Assembly: GCA_958477305.1 (NCBI GenBank)
Contig: CAUEFI010000001.1
Span: forward strand, 186,001-250,000
Source of the DNA: HGM12998 sp900756495
GTDB lineage: Bacteria; Bacillota; Clostridia; Oscillospirales; Oscillospiraceae
Length of the DNA: 64,000 nt
Reading direction: 5' to 3'
Below, piece after piece: positions 52,867 to 60,545 of the stretch (positions are counted from its first letter, which is position 1; each line of letters begins with the position of its first letter). The position numbers and the translations under genes are program-made. Under the pieces are notes generated by a model. That model had not been told where the DNA came from and did not search any database. It saw only the letters and a list, made by a program, of their open reading frames with translations.

Positions 52867-54210
52867 ATGGGTCATTGGATTGACAACGCCGTGTTCTACC
52901 ACATCTATCCCCTGGGCTTCTGCGGCGCACCGGAGTATAACACGGAATCTGCCGCCGTTTCCCGCCTGGACAAGCTTCTGGAGTGGATCCCACACCTGAG
53001 GTCCCTGGGAGTAAACGCCCTTTACCTGGGGCCGGTCTTTGCGTCCACCAAGCACGGATACGACACCAGGGACTATTTTCAGATTGATCGCCGGTTGGGG
53101 GATAACGCCTCCTTCCGGGCCCTGTGCGAAGCCCTCCACGCCGCCGGGATTCGGGTGGTGCTGGACGGGGTCTTCAACCACGTGGGCCGGGAGTTCTGGG
53201 CCTTCCGGGATGTGCAGGAGAGGGGACAGTCCTCCCCCTACTGCGCCTGGTTCCACAATCTGAACTTCGGCGGTCCCTCCCCTATGGGAGACCCCTTCTG
53301 GTACGAGAGCTGGGGCGGCCATTACGAACTGGTAAAGCTCAACCTGCACAATCCGGATGTGGTGCGCCACCTGCTGGACGCCGTTGGTATGTGGGTGGAC
53401 GAATTTCAAATTGACGGCCTGCGGCTGGACGCCGCCGACTGCGTGGATATGGGCTTCTTCCAGGCCCTGAAGGAGACCGTACGGGCCAAAAAGCCGGACT
53501 TCTGGCTGATGGGAGAAATTATCCACGGGGACTATGCCCGCTGGGCCAACCCCAATCTTCTGGACAGCGTCACCAACTACGAGTGCTGGAAGGGGCTGTG
53601 GTCCAGCCACAACGACAAAAACTATTTTGAAATTGCCCACTCCCTGAACCGTCAGTTCGGCCCCGGCGGGATCTACCGCAATATCCGCACCTACAATTTT
53701 GCCGACAACCACGATGTAAACCGGCTCTCCAGCACGCTGAAAAATCCATCCCATCTCAAAAATGTCTATACCCTGCTCTACACCATGCCCGGCGTCCCCT
53801 CGGTGTACTACGGCAGTGAGTGGGCCCTGGAGGGCGTACGGAGCCCCACCTCCGACACCGTGCTCCGTCCCTGTCTGGAGCTATCCGAGATGCTGAGGCG
53901 GGATCAGTCCCTCTGCGCCCATCTGGCAAAGCTCGCCCAGCTGCGGCAGGCCCTGCCTCCCCTTCGGTACGGCGGCTATGAGAACGTCATGATCAAGAAC
54001 GAACAGCTGGTTTTCCGCCGTGGTTCTGAGAATCAGCAGGTCTATGTGGCCATGAACCTGACGGAAGGAGAGGCCCATGTGGAGTTCCCCCACCGGGAGC
54101 CGGTGCTCTGGGACTGGCTGAACGGCATGGAGCGCTTCCCCAACGACGGCGGGCGAATCCGGATCCCCGTCCCCCCCTGTTCGGCCCGGGTATTAGCAGG
54201 AAACTCATAG
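52867..54210 (+). CDS. GH13 alpha-amylase-family enzyme
   Basis: 447 residues, no signal peptide, so intracellular. The GH13 conserved regions are GIRVVLDGVFNHVGRE (I), GLRLDAADCVDMG with the nucleophile Asp (II), FWLMGEIIHGDYA with the acid Glu (III) and FADNHDVNRLSST with the transition-state Asp (IV). The short C-terminal beta domain ends at about 445. It may be a maltodextrin-acting hydrolase or a sugar-transferring enzyme; the substrate cannot be fixed. Own promoter, no sugar transporter nearby. Confidence 0.9.
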   Translation: MGHWIDNAVFYHIYPLGFCGAPEYNTESAAVSRLDKLLEWIPHLRSLGVNALYLGPVFASTKHGYDTRDYFQIDRRLGDNASFRALCEALHAAGIRVVLDGVFNHVGREFWAFRDVQERGQSSPYCAWFHNLNFGGPSPMGDPFWYESWGGHYELVKLNLHNPDVVRHLLDAVGMWVDEFQIDGLRLDAADCVDMGFFQALKETVRAKKPDFWLMGEIIHGDYARWANPNLLDSVTNYECWKGLWSSHNDKNYFEIAHSLNRQFGPGGIYRNIRTYNFADNHDVNRLSSTLKNPSHLKNVYTLLYTMPGVPSVYYGSEWALEGVRSPTSDTVLRPCLELSEMLRRDQSLCAHLAKLAQLRQALPPLRYGGYENVMIKNEQLVFRRGSENQQVYVAMNLTEGEAHVEFPHREPVLWDWLNGMERFPNDGGRIRIPVPPCSARVLAGNS

Positions 54211-54348
54211 GCATAGCCGGGAGCAAAGGCTTCCTCCGCCTGTTGGAGCGCAGCATAATCTCGTGCCGAGGCTGGCTGCCGTCCTCTTGGGCTCTCCCGG
54301 CCGCCATTAGGCCGTCCCCTTCGAAACAATTGCTTTTTTGATAAGCTG

Positions 54349-54390
54349 ATTGCGCCCCGGCGAAGGGAATTCCCTTCGCCGGGGCGCAAT
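54349..54390. repeat. 42-base perfect palindrome after the GH13 gene
   Basis: Positions 54349-54390 are exactly self-complementary with no spacer (centre between 54369 and 54370). There is no long T-run on either side. It lies between the convergent GH13 gene and ispE and probably ends both transcripts, although the shape also suits a recombination or protein-binding site. Confidence 0.65.
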
Positions 54391-54394
54391 GCTG

Positions 54395-55243
54395 CTACAT
54401 AGTGTGAGTTAAAAAGGTCTCCCGGTAGGTCTCCTGGAGCGCGTTGAAAGCCAGTCGGGCGCACTCTCCGTCGGCAAAAAGGCCGAAAACGGTGGGGCCT
54501 GTGCCGCTCATGGCGGCCCCCAGCGCCCCGTACTGAATCAGGGCATTTTTGATGTCCATGATCTCAGCTCTCCGCCGCTCAGGGAGCACATCCTCAAATA
54601 CGTTATACATCCGCCGGGCCACCCCCCCCAGGTCTCCCGCCTTCAGGGCGCTCAGAAGTCCGGCGGTGTCGGGCCGACGGCGCAGGCGCACCCCGTCGGC
54701 CCGGGCAAAGAGCTCCGGCGTGGAGACAGACCAGCCCGGCTTGCACAGCACCGCAGGACAGGGAGGCAGCGGCGGCAGCGGGGTAAGGAGCTCCCCCCTT
54801 CCTTCCGCCAGAGCGGTTCCCCCCAGGACACAGTAGGGCACGTCAGATCCCACCCTCCGGCCAATTTCGGCCAGCCGGAGCGGGGTCAGCTTTGCTCCGG
54901 TAAGGACGTTCAGGGCCCGGAGAACTGCCGCTCCGTCGCTGCTTCCGCCCGCTAGGCCGGCGCACACCGGGATCTGCTTGTGAATGGAGACAGAGAAGCC
55001 TCCCAGCGGGATACCCGTCTCCTCCTGGAACCGGAGCGCAGCGGCCACGGCTAAATTTCTCTCGTCATTGGGAAGAAAACCCAGATCGGTATGCGCCCGT
55101 ATCGCTCCTCCCCCCAGTTCCACGGCCACCTCGTCCGCCAGCTCCACCGTCTGCATCACCATGCGCAGTTCGTGGTAGCCGTCGGTCCGCTGTCCCAGCA
55201 CGTCCAGGGTCAGATTGAGCTTGGCATACGCCTTTTCTCTCAT
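54395..55243 (-). CDS. ispE: 4-diphosphocytidyl-2-C-methyl-D-erythritol kinase
   Basis: 282 residues. A GHMP kinase: AYAKLNLTLDVLGQRTDGYH at the N-terminus, the ATP loop PVCAGLAGGSSDGAAVLRAL (about 90-110) and SGTGPTVFGLFAD near the C-terminus. It phosphorylates CDP-ME in the MEP isoprenoid pathway. GGGAGGTG lies before the ATG at 55243. The rest of the MEP pathway is not in the window. Confidence 0.95.
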   Translation of the reverse strand: MREKAYAKLNLTLDVLGQRTDGYHELRMVMQTVELADEVAVELGGGAIRAHTDLGFLPNDERNLAVAAALRFQEETGIPLGGFSVSIHKQIPVCAGLAGGSSDGAAVLRALNVLTGAKLTPLRLAEIGRRVGSDVPYCVLGGTALAEGRGELLTPLPPLPPCPAVLCKPGWSVSTPELFARADGVRLRRRPDTAGLLSALKAGDLGGVARRMYNVFEDVLPERRRAEIMDIKNALIQYGALGAAMSGTGPTVFGLFADGECARLAFNALQETYRETFLTHTM

Positions 55244-55303
55244 AGGCGTCGGCACCTCCCGTGAAAAGCAGCGTGCGGCGCATTTCCGCACAGGCAGAGG
55301 GTC

Positions 55304-56584
55304 TCAGCGGATTTTTCTGGCCTCCAGATAGAACCGCTTGTCGTGGGCCTCGCCCATAGAGAAGGTCTTGCGGGGAAGCACCCCGTCGTGGATCACCGTG
55401 GGGAATAGCTGCTCCTTGCCCATGGCGGGCAGCAGGAAGCCGACGTTGCCGTTCCGGCGGGCCAGCTCCCGAGTCACGTCCGCGCCGTGGATATAGTCGA
55501 TGCGGCCCCCATGTTCTTTTACATAGGCATCCAGGAAGCTCTGAAGCGTCCCCACCTCCAGCTGGGCGGTGGGATGGGGCACGGTTACCGCTCCGGTCCC
55601 CCCTTCCCAGACATAGCGGAGGACATGCCCCTCTCCTTCGCCCCGGTATGCGCCGGGATAGGCGGCCAGCAGCGCCTCCAGCAGCGCCTCCGGTTCCGTG
55701 CGGAAGACCACTCTGTGAATGGGCTCAAACTCCAGGGAGGAATCGTGGAGATTGACTAGCTCGCACAGGGCGTACCGCGCGGGCAGGCCCTCCCACTGTT
55801 CCGGCGGGACCAGCTTCTTTTGACGTTCATAGCACTCCTTGGCGGTAGCCAGGGAGTGGTTGCCGTCTCCCACGGCAAAGAGGAGCACCGGCTTGTCCTC
55901 CGTGCCATATCGGGCGTTGAAGGAGGCGGGATCTGCCAGGGCGCGCAGCGCTCCCGCCACGGCGGACATCTGCTGCTCGGTGAGCTTCCAGCCCGCAATA
56001 TGGCCCCCGCGCTCCATCAGATCGAAGTCGTAAAGGAGCTCCATCTCCTCCTTCCGGTCAGAGAGAGGCTCAATGACAGTCCGCTCCGGGTCGTCGGTGA
56101 GCAGCATGACATGGGGCAGCTCCAGAGGCGCATTCTTGCGTACCGCCACCCGCGGCGGGATCCGTGAGAGGACCGTCCCCTCCGTGGCCCGCACCTGCGC
56201 GGGGGAGCCTGGCTCGTAGTCATACTGCTCCAGATCCACCATGCCCACCAGTCCGCGGCGCACTCGAAGGTTATCCAGCCGCCGCTCCACGTAAATCAGG
56301 CAGCCGGGCAGCAGCTTGAAGCGGTCCTCCCTGAGGTACCGGGTCATGGTATTGTTGACCTCCACGATATCGGTCTCTACATTAGGGCCGTCCAGGCAGC
56401 TCTCGGGCAGAATAAGCCGCAGCGTGGATGGGGCGGCTCCCACATACTCCTCCACCCGCTGCCAGTATTCCGGCTGCGAGGTGTACTGATCGCAGGCCAC
56501 CACCGACCACTTGGTGTACTCACAGTTCCGGGGCAGGAGAATGTCCGCCGGGGAAAAGGCCAGTCCGTCAAATTGGTGTGTCAT
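55304..56584 (-). CDS. DUF1015 (ParB/Srx-like superfamily) protein
   Basis: 426 residues. It is a DUF1015 protein by overall pattern (FAVGDGNHSLATAKECYE near the centre and HDGVLPRKTFSMGEA near the end). DUF1015 proteins usually have a central DGHHR-type motif like that of ParB/serine-kinase proteins; here it is DGNHS, with the Arg missing. The gene follows thrH by 14 bases on the same strand. GGTGAGG precedes the ATG at 56584; an upstream TTG at 56602 overlaps the thrH stop. The association with phosphoserine metabolism is suggested by neighbours only. Confidence 0.8.
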   Translation of the reverse strand: MTHQFDGLAFSPADILLPRNCEYTKWSVVACDQYTSQPEYWQRVEEYVGAAPSTLRLILPESCLDGPNVETDIVEVNNTMTRYLREDRFKLLPGCLIYVERRLDNLRVRRGLVGMVDLEQYDYEPGSPAQVRATEGTVLSRIPPRVAVRKNAPLELPHVMLLTDDPERTVIEPLSDRKEEMELLYDFDLMERGGHIAGWKLTEQQMSAVAGALRALADPASFNARYGTEDKPVLLFAVGDGNHSLATAKECYERQKKLVPPEQWEGLPARYALCELVNLHDSSLEFEPIHRVVFRTEPEALLEALLAAYPGAYRGEGEGHVLRYVWEGGTGAVTVPHPTAQLEVGTLQSFLDAYVKEHGGRIDYIHGADVTRELARRNGNVGFLLPAMGKEQLFPTVIHDGVLPRKTFSMGEAHDKRFYLEARKIR

Positions 56585-56598
56585 GTTCCTCACCTGTT

Positions 56599-57207
56599 TC
56601 AAGATTCGTCCATCACAGCTTTGATGGCGGACAGAAGCTCTCCAAAGCTCTCGAAGGCGGGCAATTCAGGGTGGTCCGCCTTGATTTGTTCCGTACTCTT
56701 AAAGAGAAAGCCGGCCTTGCTGGCCTGGATCATCCCCAGGTCATTGTAGCTGTCCCCGGCCGCGATGGTCTCATATCCGATGGACTGAAGTGCCTTCACC
56801 GTGGTAAGCTTGGACTTCTCGCAGCGCATCTTATAGCCGGTAATCGCGCCGTCCGGCGCCACCTCCAAGGTGTTGCAGAAGATGGTCGGCCAGCCCAGCT
56901 TCTCCATCAGAGGCTTGGCAAACTGCTCAAAGGTATCGCTGAGGATGATCACCTGGGTGAGGGACCGCAGCTCGTCCAGAAAGGCCCTTGCCCCCGGCAG
57001 GGGATCGATCTTTGCGATGGTGGCCTGAATCTCCTTCAGCCCCAGGCCGTGCTCCTTGAGGATATCCAGCCGGTACTGCATCAGTTTGTCATAGTCCGGT
57101 TCATCCCGGGTGGTCCGCTTCAGGGCGGGAATTCCGCTGGCTTCAGCAAAAGCGATCCAGATCTCGGGGACCAGCACCCCCTCCATATCCAGGCAGGTAA
57201 TGTACAT
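56599..57207 (-). CDS. thrH: ThrH-type phosphoserine phosphatase / homoserine kinase
   Basis: 202 residues. A HAD-superfamily enzyme whose motif I reads CLDMEGVLVPEIWIAFAE, the DxE form typical of ThrH rather than the DxD of most HAD enzymes. Motif II is QVIILSDTFEQF and motif III/IV is TIAAGDSYNDLGMIQASKAG. ThrH dephosphorylates phosphoserine and can move the phosphate to homoserine. Directly followed by DUF1015 and preceded by an aminotransferase, suggesting amino-acid metabolism. Confidence 0.92.
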   Translation of the reverse strand: MYITCLDMEGVLVPEIWIAFAEASGIPALKRTTRDEPDYDKLMQYRLDILKEHGLGLKEIQATIAKIDPLPGARAFLDELRSLTQVIILSDTFEQFAKPLMEKLGWPTIFCNTLEVAPDGAITGYKMRCEKSKLTTVKALQSIGYETIAAGDSYNDLGMIQASKAGFLFKSTEQIKADHPELPAFESFGELLSAIKAVMDES

Positions 57208-57228
57208 CAGTTCTCCTCCTCGCGCGCC

Positions 57229-58425
57229 TCAGCCGTTTTCCTCGGCTCTCGCCCGCTTTTTCTTCAGGTTGGTCAGGAAGTTGTCCATCCTCGTCAGGGC
57301 CTCGGCGATATCCTTCATAGAGGTAGCGTAGCAGCAGCGGACAAAGCCCTCTCCGCCCGGGCCGAAGGCCGATCCGGAAATGACAGCCACCCGCTCCTCC
57401 ATGAGGAAGCGCTCACAAAACTCATCGGAGGTAAGCCCGGTCGGCCGGATATCGGGGAAGACATAGAACGCGCCCCTGGGCTCGAAGCAGGGCAGGCCGA
57501 TGCGGCGCAGGCCCTCCACCAGATAGCGGCGGCGCCCGTCATACTCATCCCGCATCCGCTCGATATCCACGTCGCCGTTGCGCATGGCCTCGATGGCCGC
57601 ATACTGGCTGGTGGTGGGGGCCGACATGATGCCAAACTGATGGAGCTTGAGCATCTGCTGAATCAGGGGGGCGGGTCCGCAGAGATAGCCCATGCGCCAG
57701 CCCGTCATGGCGTGGCTCTTGGAAAAGCCGTTGACCACCACGGTGCGCTCCTTCATACCGGCCAGGTTGGCTATGGAGACATGGTGCTGGCCGTAGGTGA
57801 GCTCAGCGTAAATTTCATCGGAGATCACCATGATGTCGGTTCCCCGCAGAACTTCGGCGATGGCCTCCAGGTCCTCTCTGGCCATAATGCCGCCGGTGGG
57901 ATTGCACGGGAAGGGAAGGACCAGAATTTTTGTCTTAGGCGTAATGGCGCTTTTCAGCTCCCCGGCGGTGAGGCGGAACTCATTCTCGGCCTTGAGCTGC
58001 AGATATACGGGGGTGCCTCCGGCCATAGAGGCCAGAGGACCGTAGCACACGAAGGAGGGGACGGGGACGATCACCTCGTCGCCGGGATTGAGCATGCAGC
58101 GCAGCGCCAGATCAATTCCCTCGCTGCCGCCGACCGTAACAATAATCTCATGGGCAAAATCGTAGTGCAGGTCGAAGCGGCGGGCCAGATAGGCGGCGAT
58201 CTCCCGGCGCAGCTCAGCCATGCCGGCGTTGCCGGTGTACTTGGTAAAGCCCTTTTCCAGTGAGTAGATGCCCGCGTCCCGGATGTGCCAGGGCGTTACA
58301 AAGTCGGGCTCGCCAATCCCAAGCGAGATGGCGTCCTTCATCTCCTCCAAAATATCAAAAAAACGGCGGATGCCGGAAGGTTTGACCTCCTGGATGCGCC
58401 GGGATAGAATCTGCTCGTAGTTCAT
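57229..58425 (-). CDS. Class I/II PLP aminotransferase
   Basis: 398 residues. ISLGIGEPDFVTPWHIRDAG, LPFPCNPTGGIMAREDLEA, VISDEIYAELTYG and NGFSKSHAMTGWRMGYLCG (Schiff-base Lys about 235) mark an aspartate/aromatic-type aminotransferase close to PatA/MalY-like enzymes. Its ATG overlaps the Lrp stop by 4 bases (ATGA), so regulator and enzyme are coupled. Substrate unknown; the pairing with an Lrp family member suggests feedback by an amino acid. Confidence 0.92.
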   Translation of the reverse strand: MNYEQILSRRIQEVKPSGIRRFFDILEEMKDAISLGIGEPDFVTPWHIRDAGIYSLEKGFTKYTGNAGMAELRREIAAYLARRFDLHYDFAHEIIVTVGGSEGIDLALRCMLNPGDEVIVPVPSFVCYGPLASMAGGTPVYLQLKAENEFRLTAGELKSAITPKTKILVLPFPCNPTGGIMAREDLEAIAEVLRGTDIMVISDEIYAELTYGQHHVSIANLAGMKERTVVVNGFSKSHAMTGWRMGYLCGPAPLIQQMLKLHQFGIMSAPTTSQYAAIEAMRNGDVDIERMRDEYDGRRRYLVEGLRRIGLPCFEPRGAFYVFPDIRPTGLTSDEFCERFLMEERVAVISGSAFGPGGEGFVRCCYATSMKDIAEALTRMDNFLTNLKKKRARAEENG

Positions 58426-58901
58426 ACGAAAATCCACTCCCTCTCCTGCTTCTCCTGCTTGGTAAAGATCAGGTGCTTTTCTTTATATTTGCGCAGAATA
58501 AAGTGGGTGGCCGTCCCGGTTACGTCCTCGATGGTAGCCAGCCGCTGCCCTACAAACTCGGCCACCTCCTTGAGCGTACGGCCCGAAATAATCACGGTGA
58601 GATCAAAGGCTCCGGACATCAGATAGACGCTCTCCACCTCGTCGTACTGGTAGATGCGCTCGGCCACCCGGTCAAATCCCTCGCCCCGCTGAGGCGTCAC
58701 CTTGACCTCGATGAGGGCGGTGACCGCCTCCCGCTCCGTGCGGTCCCAGTCCACAATCGCCTTGTAGCCCAGAACGATCTTTTCCTCCTCATACCGCTTG
58801 ACGGCGGCCTTCACGTCCTCTACCTTCATATCGGCCATAGACGCCAGCTGTTCGGGCGTAAGGGTGCAGTCCTCCTCCAGAAGCTGCAGCAGCTTGGTCA
58901 T
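58422..58901 (-). CDS. Lrp/AsnC-family regulator
   Basis: 159 residues. An N-terminal winged helix (about 1-50; TLTPEQLASMADMKVEDVKA) is followed by a RAM/ACT-like ligand domain (about 65-140; VTALIEVKVTPQRGEGFDRV and VYLMSGAFDLTVIISG). AAGGAGG precedes the ATG. Co-transcribed and translationally coupled with the aminotransferase. Probably controls its own operon; the effector amino acid is unknown. Confidence 0.9.
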   Translation of the reverse strand: MTKLLQLLEEDCTLTPEQLASMADMKVEDVKAAVKRYEEEKIVLGYKAIVDWDRTEREAVTALIEVKVTPQRGEGFDRVAERIYQYDEVESVYLMSGAFDLTVIISGRTLKEVAEFVGQRLATIEDVTGTATHFILRKYKEKHLIFTKQEKQEREWIFV

Positions 58902-59141
58902 ATCCTCATCCTCCTTTTATTTATCGTCAAACACTTGGGACACTAAGCCCAATTTGTCCTCTTATTATATACGGGCCGGTTTGGAAATACAATAGTGCAA
59001 TTTAAACTCAAAGGACTTGCACAATTCCAGCCAAAAGGACAATCTTTTCTTTTGTGAAGTTTTGTCTATTTGCCCGTGGAAATTACATGAGTGTGGTGCT
59101 ATGATGATGAATAAGAACAATGCGCAGGAGGCGTCGGATAT
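58902..59141. other. Divergent intergenic region before the V-ATPase operon
   Basis: AT-rich 240 bases. A possible extended -10 (TGCTATGAT at 59096-59104) precedes the first ATPase gene by about 38 bases, but no good -35 goes with it. No other element recognised. Confidence 0.4.
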
Positions 59142-59465
59142 ATGGAATATATGGATCTGGTTGGCAGAATCGTCGCCGCAGAGCAGAATGCCAGAGCGCT
59201 GGTACAGGAGGCCAAGGAACAGGAGCAGAGTCTGGAGGCTGATCTCGAGCAGGAGATCTCCACCATGCGGGAGACCTATATGGAGCGTGCCCGCCACCGG
59301 GTGGAGGAGGTCAAGAAGACGGAAGTGGCCCTTGCCAAGGAAGATTTGGCGCGCTGGGATCGAAAAATGGAGCAGACCCTGGCTGCCGTAGAGTCGTCCT
59401 ACGCCCGGCACAAGGACTTCTGGGTAGACGTACTCTTCCGCAAGATCGTAGGCGGCGCGTCGTGA
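59142..59465 (+). CDS. V-type ATPase subunit G/H-like peripheral stalk protein
   Basis: 107 residues, nearly all helical and charged (VGRIVAAEQNARALVQEAKE, then ETYMERARHRVEEVKKTEVA), as expected for the NtpF/AhaH stalk subunit that forms a coiled coil with subunit E. It opens the operon and overlaps the subunit C start by 4 bases (GTGA). Confidence 0.8.
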   Translation: MEYMDLVGRIVAAEQNARALVQEAKEQEQSLEADLEQEISTMRETYMERARHRVEEVKKTEVALAKEDLARWDRKMEQTLAAVESSYARHKDFWVDVLFRKIVGGAS

Positions 59466-60508
59466 TCGGGGCCCTGATGACCTACGGGGCCCTCACCACC
59501 AAGGCCAAGGCCCTGTATGGCAAGCGTCTGCGTCTGGCCGACTTTGAGCACATGTCAGCGCTCAAGACCGTGAGCGATCTGCTGGAGTACCTGCGCACCC
59601 AGCCCGGGTGGTCCAAAGCGGTCTCCTCGCTGAGCGGCGGCTATATCGGCCGGGTGGAACTGGAGGCCGCTCTGCGTGATCAAATCCGGGCCGAGTACGC
59701 CTCACTTCTCCATTTCGCGCCCCGGGAGGACAGGGCTCTGCTCTCCTTCCCCGCACGCCTGACCGAACAGAATCTGATCCTCACCGCCCTGCGGCGGCTG
59801 CGGTCCGGAGGGTACTATAAGGGCTCTCCGCTTCCCTCCAGCGTCTCTCTGCACCTCCAAGTGGATGAAAAAGCCCTGGTCGGCTGTCGGGATTATGAGG
59901 GTCTGGTAGCCGCAGCGGCAGGCAGTATCTATGAATCTATCCTGCGGTATCTGACCCCCAATGACGGCGGCCTGCCCGACTTTACCACCGCCGAGGCACT
60001 GCTTCGGGCCACCTATTTCGCCCATATGTACCGTCTGGTTCACAAGAACTACTCGGGCGAGACCAAACAGGTGCTCCTGCGGAGCCTTGGGGAGCAGGTG
60101 GATCTGCTCAACGTCATTCACATTCTGCGCCTTAAGTCCTACTTTCCGGACGCGGACAACGACTTATATCTGACGGTTCTCTTCCCCTTCAACTACCGGC
60201 TGCGTCCAGCGTTCCTGCAGCAGCTCTGCGCTGCTCCCGATGCCCAGGCGGCCTTTGCCCTGCTGAAAGATTCCCCCTATGCTGATTGCTTTACCGACGT
60301 AGCTGTGGCTGAAGTGGAAGACTATTACCGCCGGGCTTTCTATTCCTTTAATCGCCGGCAGCTCTCGGCAGCCTCCCCCTCTATCTATACCGCTGTGGCC
60401 TATCTGAACGTCAAGGACAGCGAAATGCGCTGCCTCATCAACGTGGTGGAATCGGTCAAATACGGCGTTCCCTACGACGCCGAATTTGCAAAGCTGGTGG
60501 GTGCATGA
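59462..60508 (+). CDS. V-type ATP synthase subunit C
   Basis: 348 residues from a GTG start overlapping the previous stop. LMTYGALTTKAKALYGKRLR at the N-terminus and the three-fold helical pattern (LLEYLRTQPGWSKAV; HILRLKSYFPDADNDLYLTV) fit the Vma6/NtpC family, which links the central rotor shaft to the membrane ring. Order H-C-I-K-F-E-A is common in clostridia. Confidence 0.9.
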   Translation: MIGALMTYGALTTKAKALYGKRLRLADFEHMSALKTVSDLLEYLRTQPGWSKAVSSLSGGYIGRVELEAALRDQIRAEYASLLHFAPREDRALLSFPARLTEQNLILTALRRLRSGGYYKGSPLPSSVSLHLQVDEKALVGCRDYEGLVAAAAGSIYESILRYLTPNDGGLPDFTTAEALLRATYFAHMYRLVHKNYSGETKQVLLRSLGEQVDLLNVIHILRLKSYFPDADNDLYLTVLFPFNYRLRPAFLQQLCAAPDAQAAFALLKDSPYADCFTDVAVAEVEDYYRRAFYSFNRRQLSAASPSIYTAVAYLNVKDSEMRCLINVVESVKYGVPYDAEFAKLVGA

Positions 60509-60545
60509 AGTACAAACGATTTCATACAAAAGGAGATGACGCCCC

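Noticed and set aside
56428..58263. A 611-residue plus-strand frame over DUF1015, thrH and the aminotransferase
   Set aside because: It crosses three well-supported genes on the other strand and has no recognisable domain.
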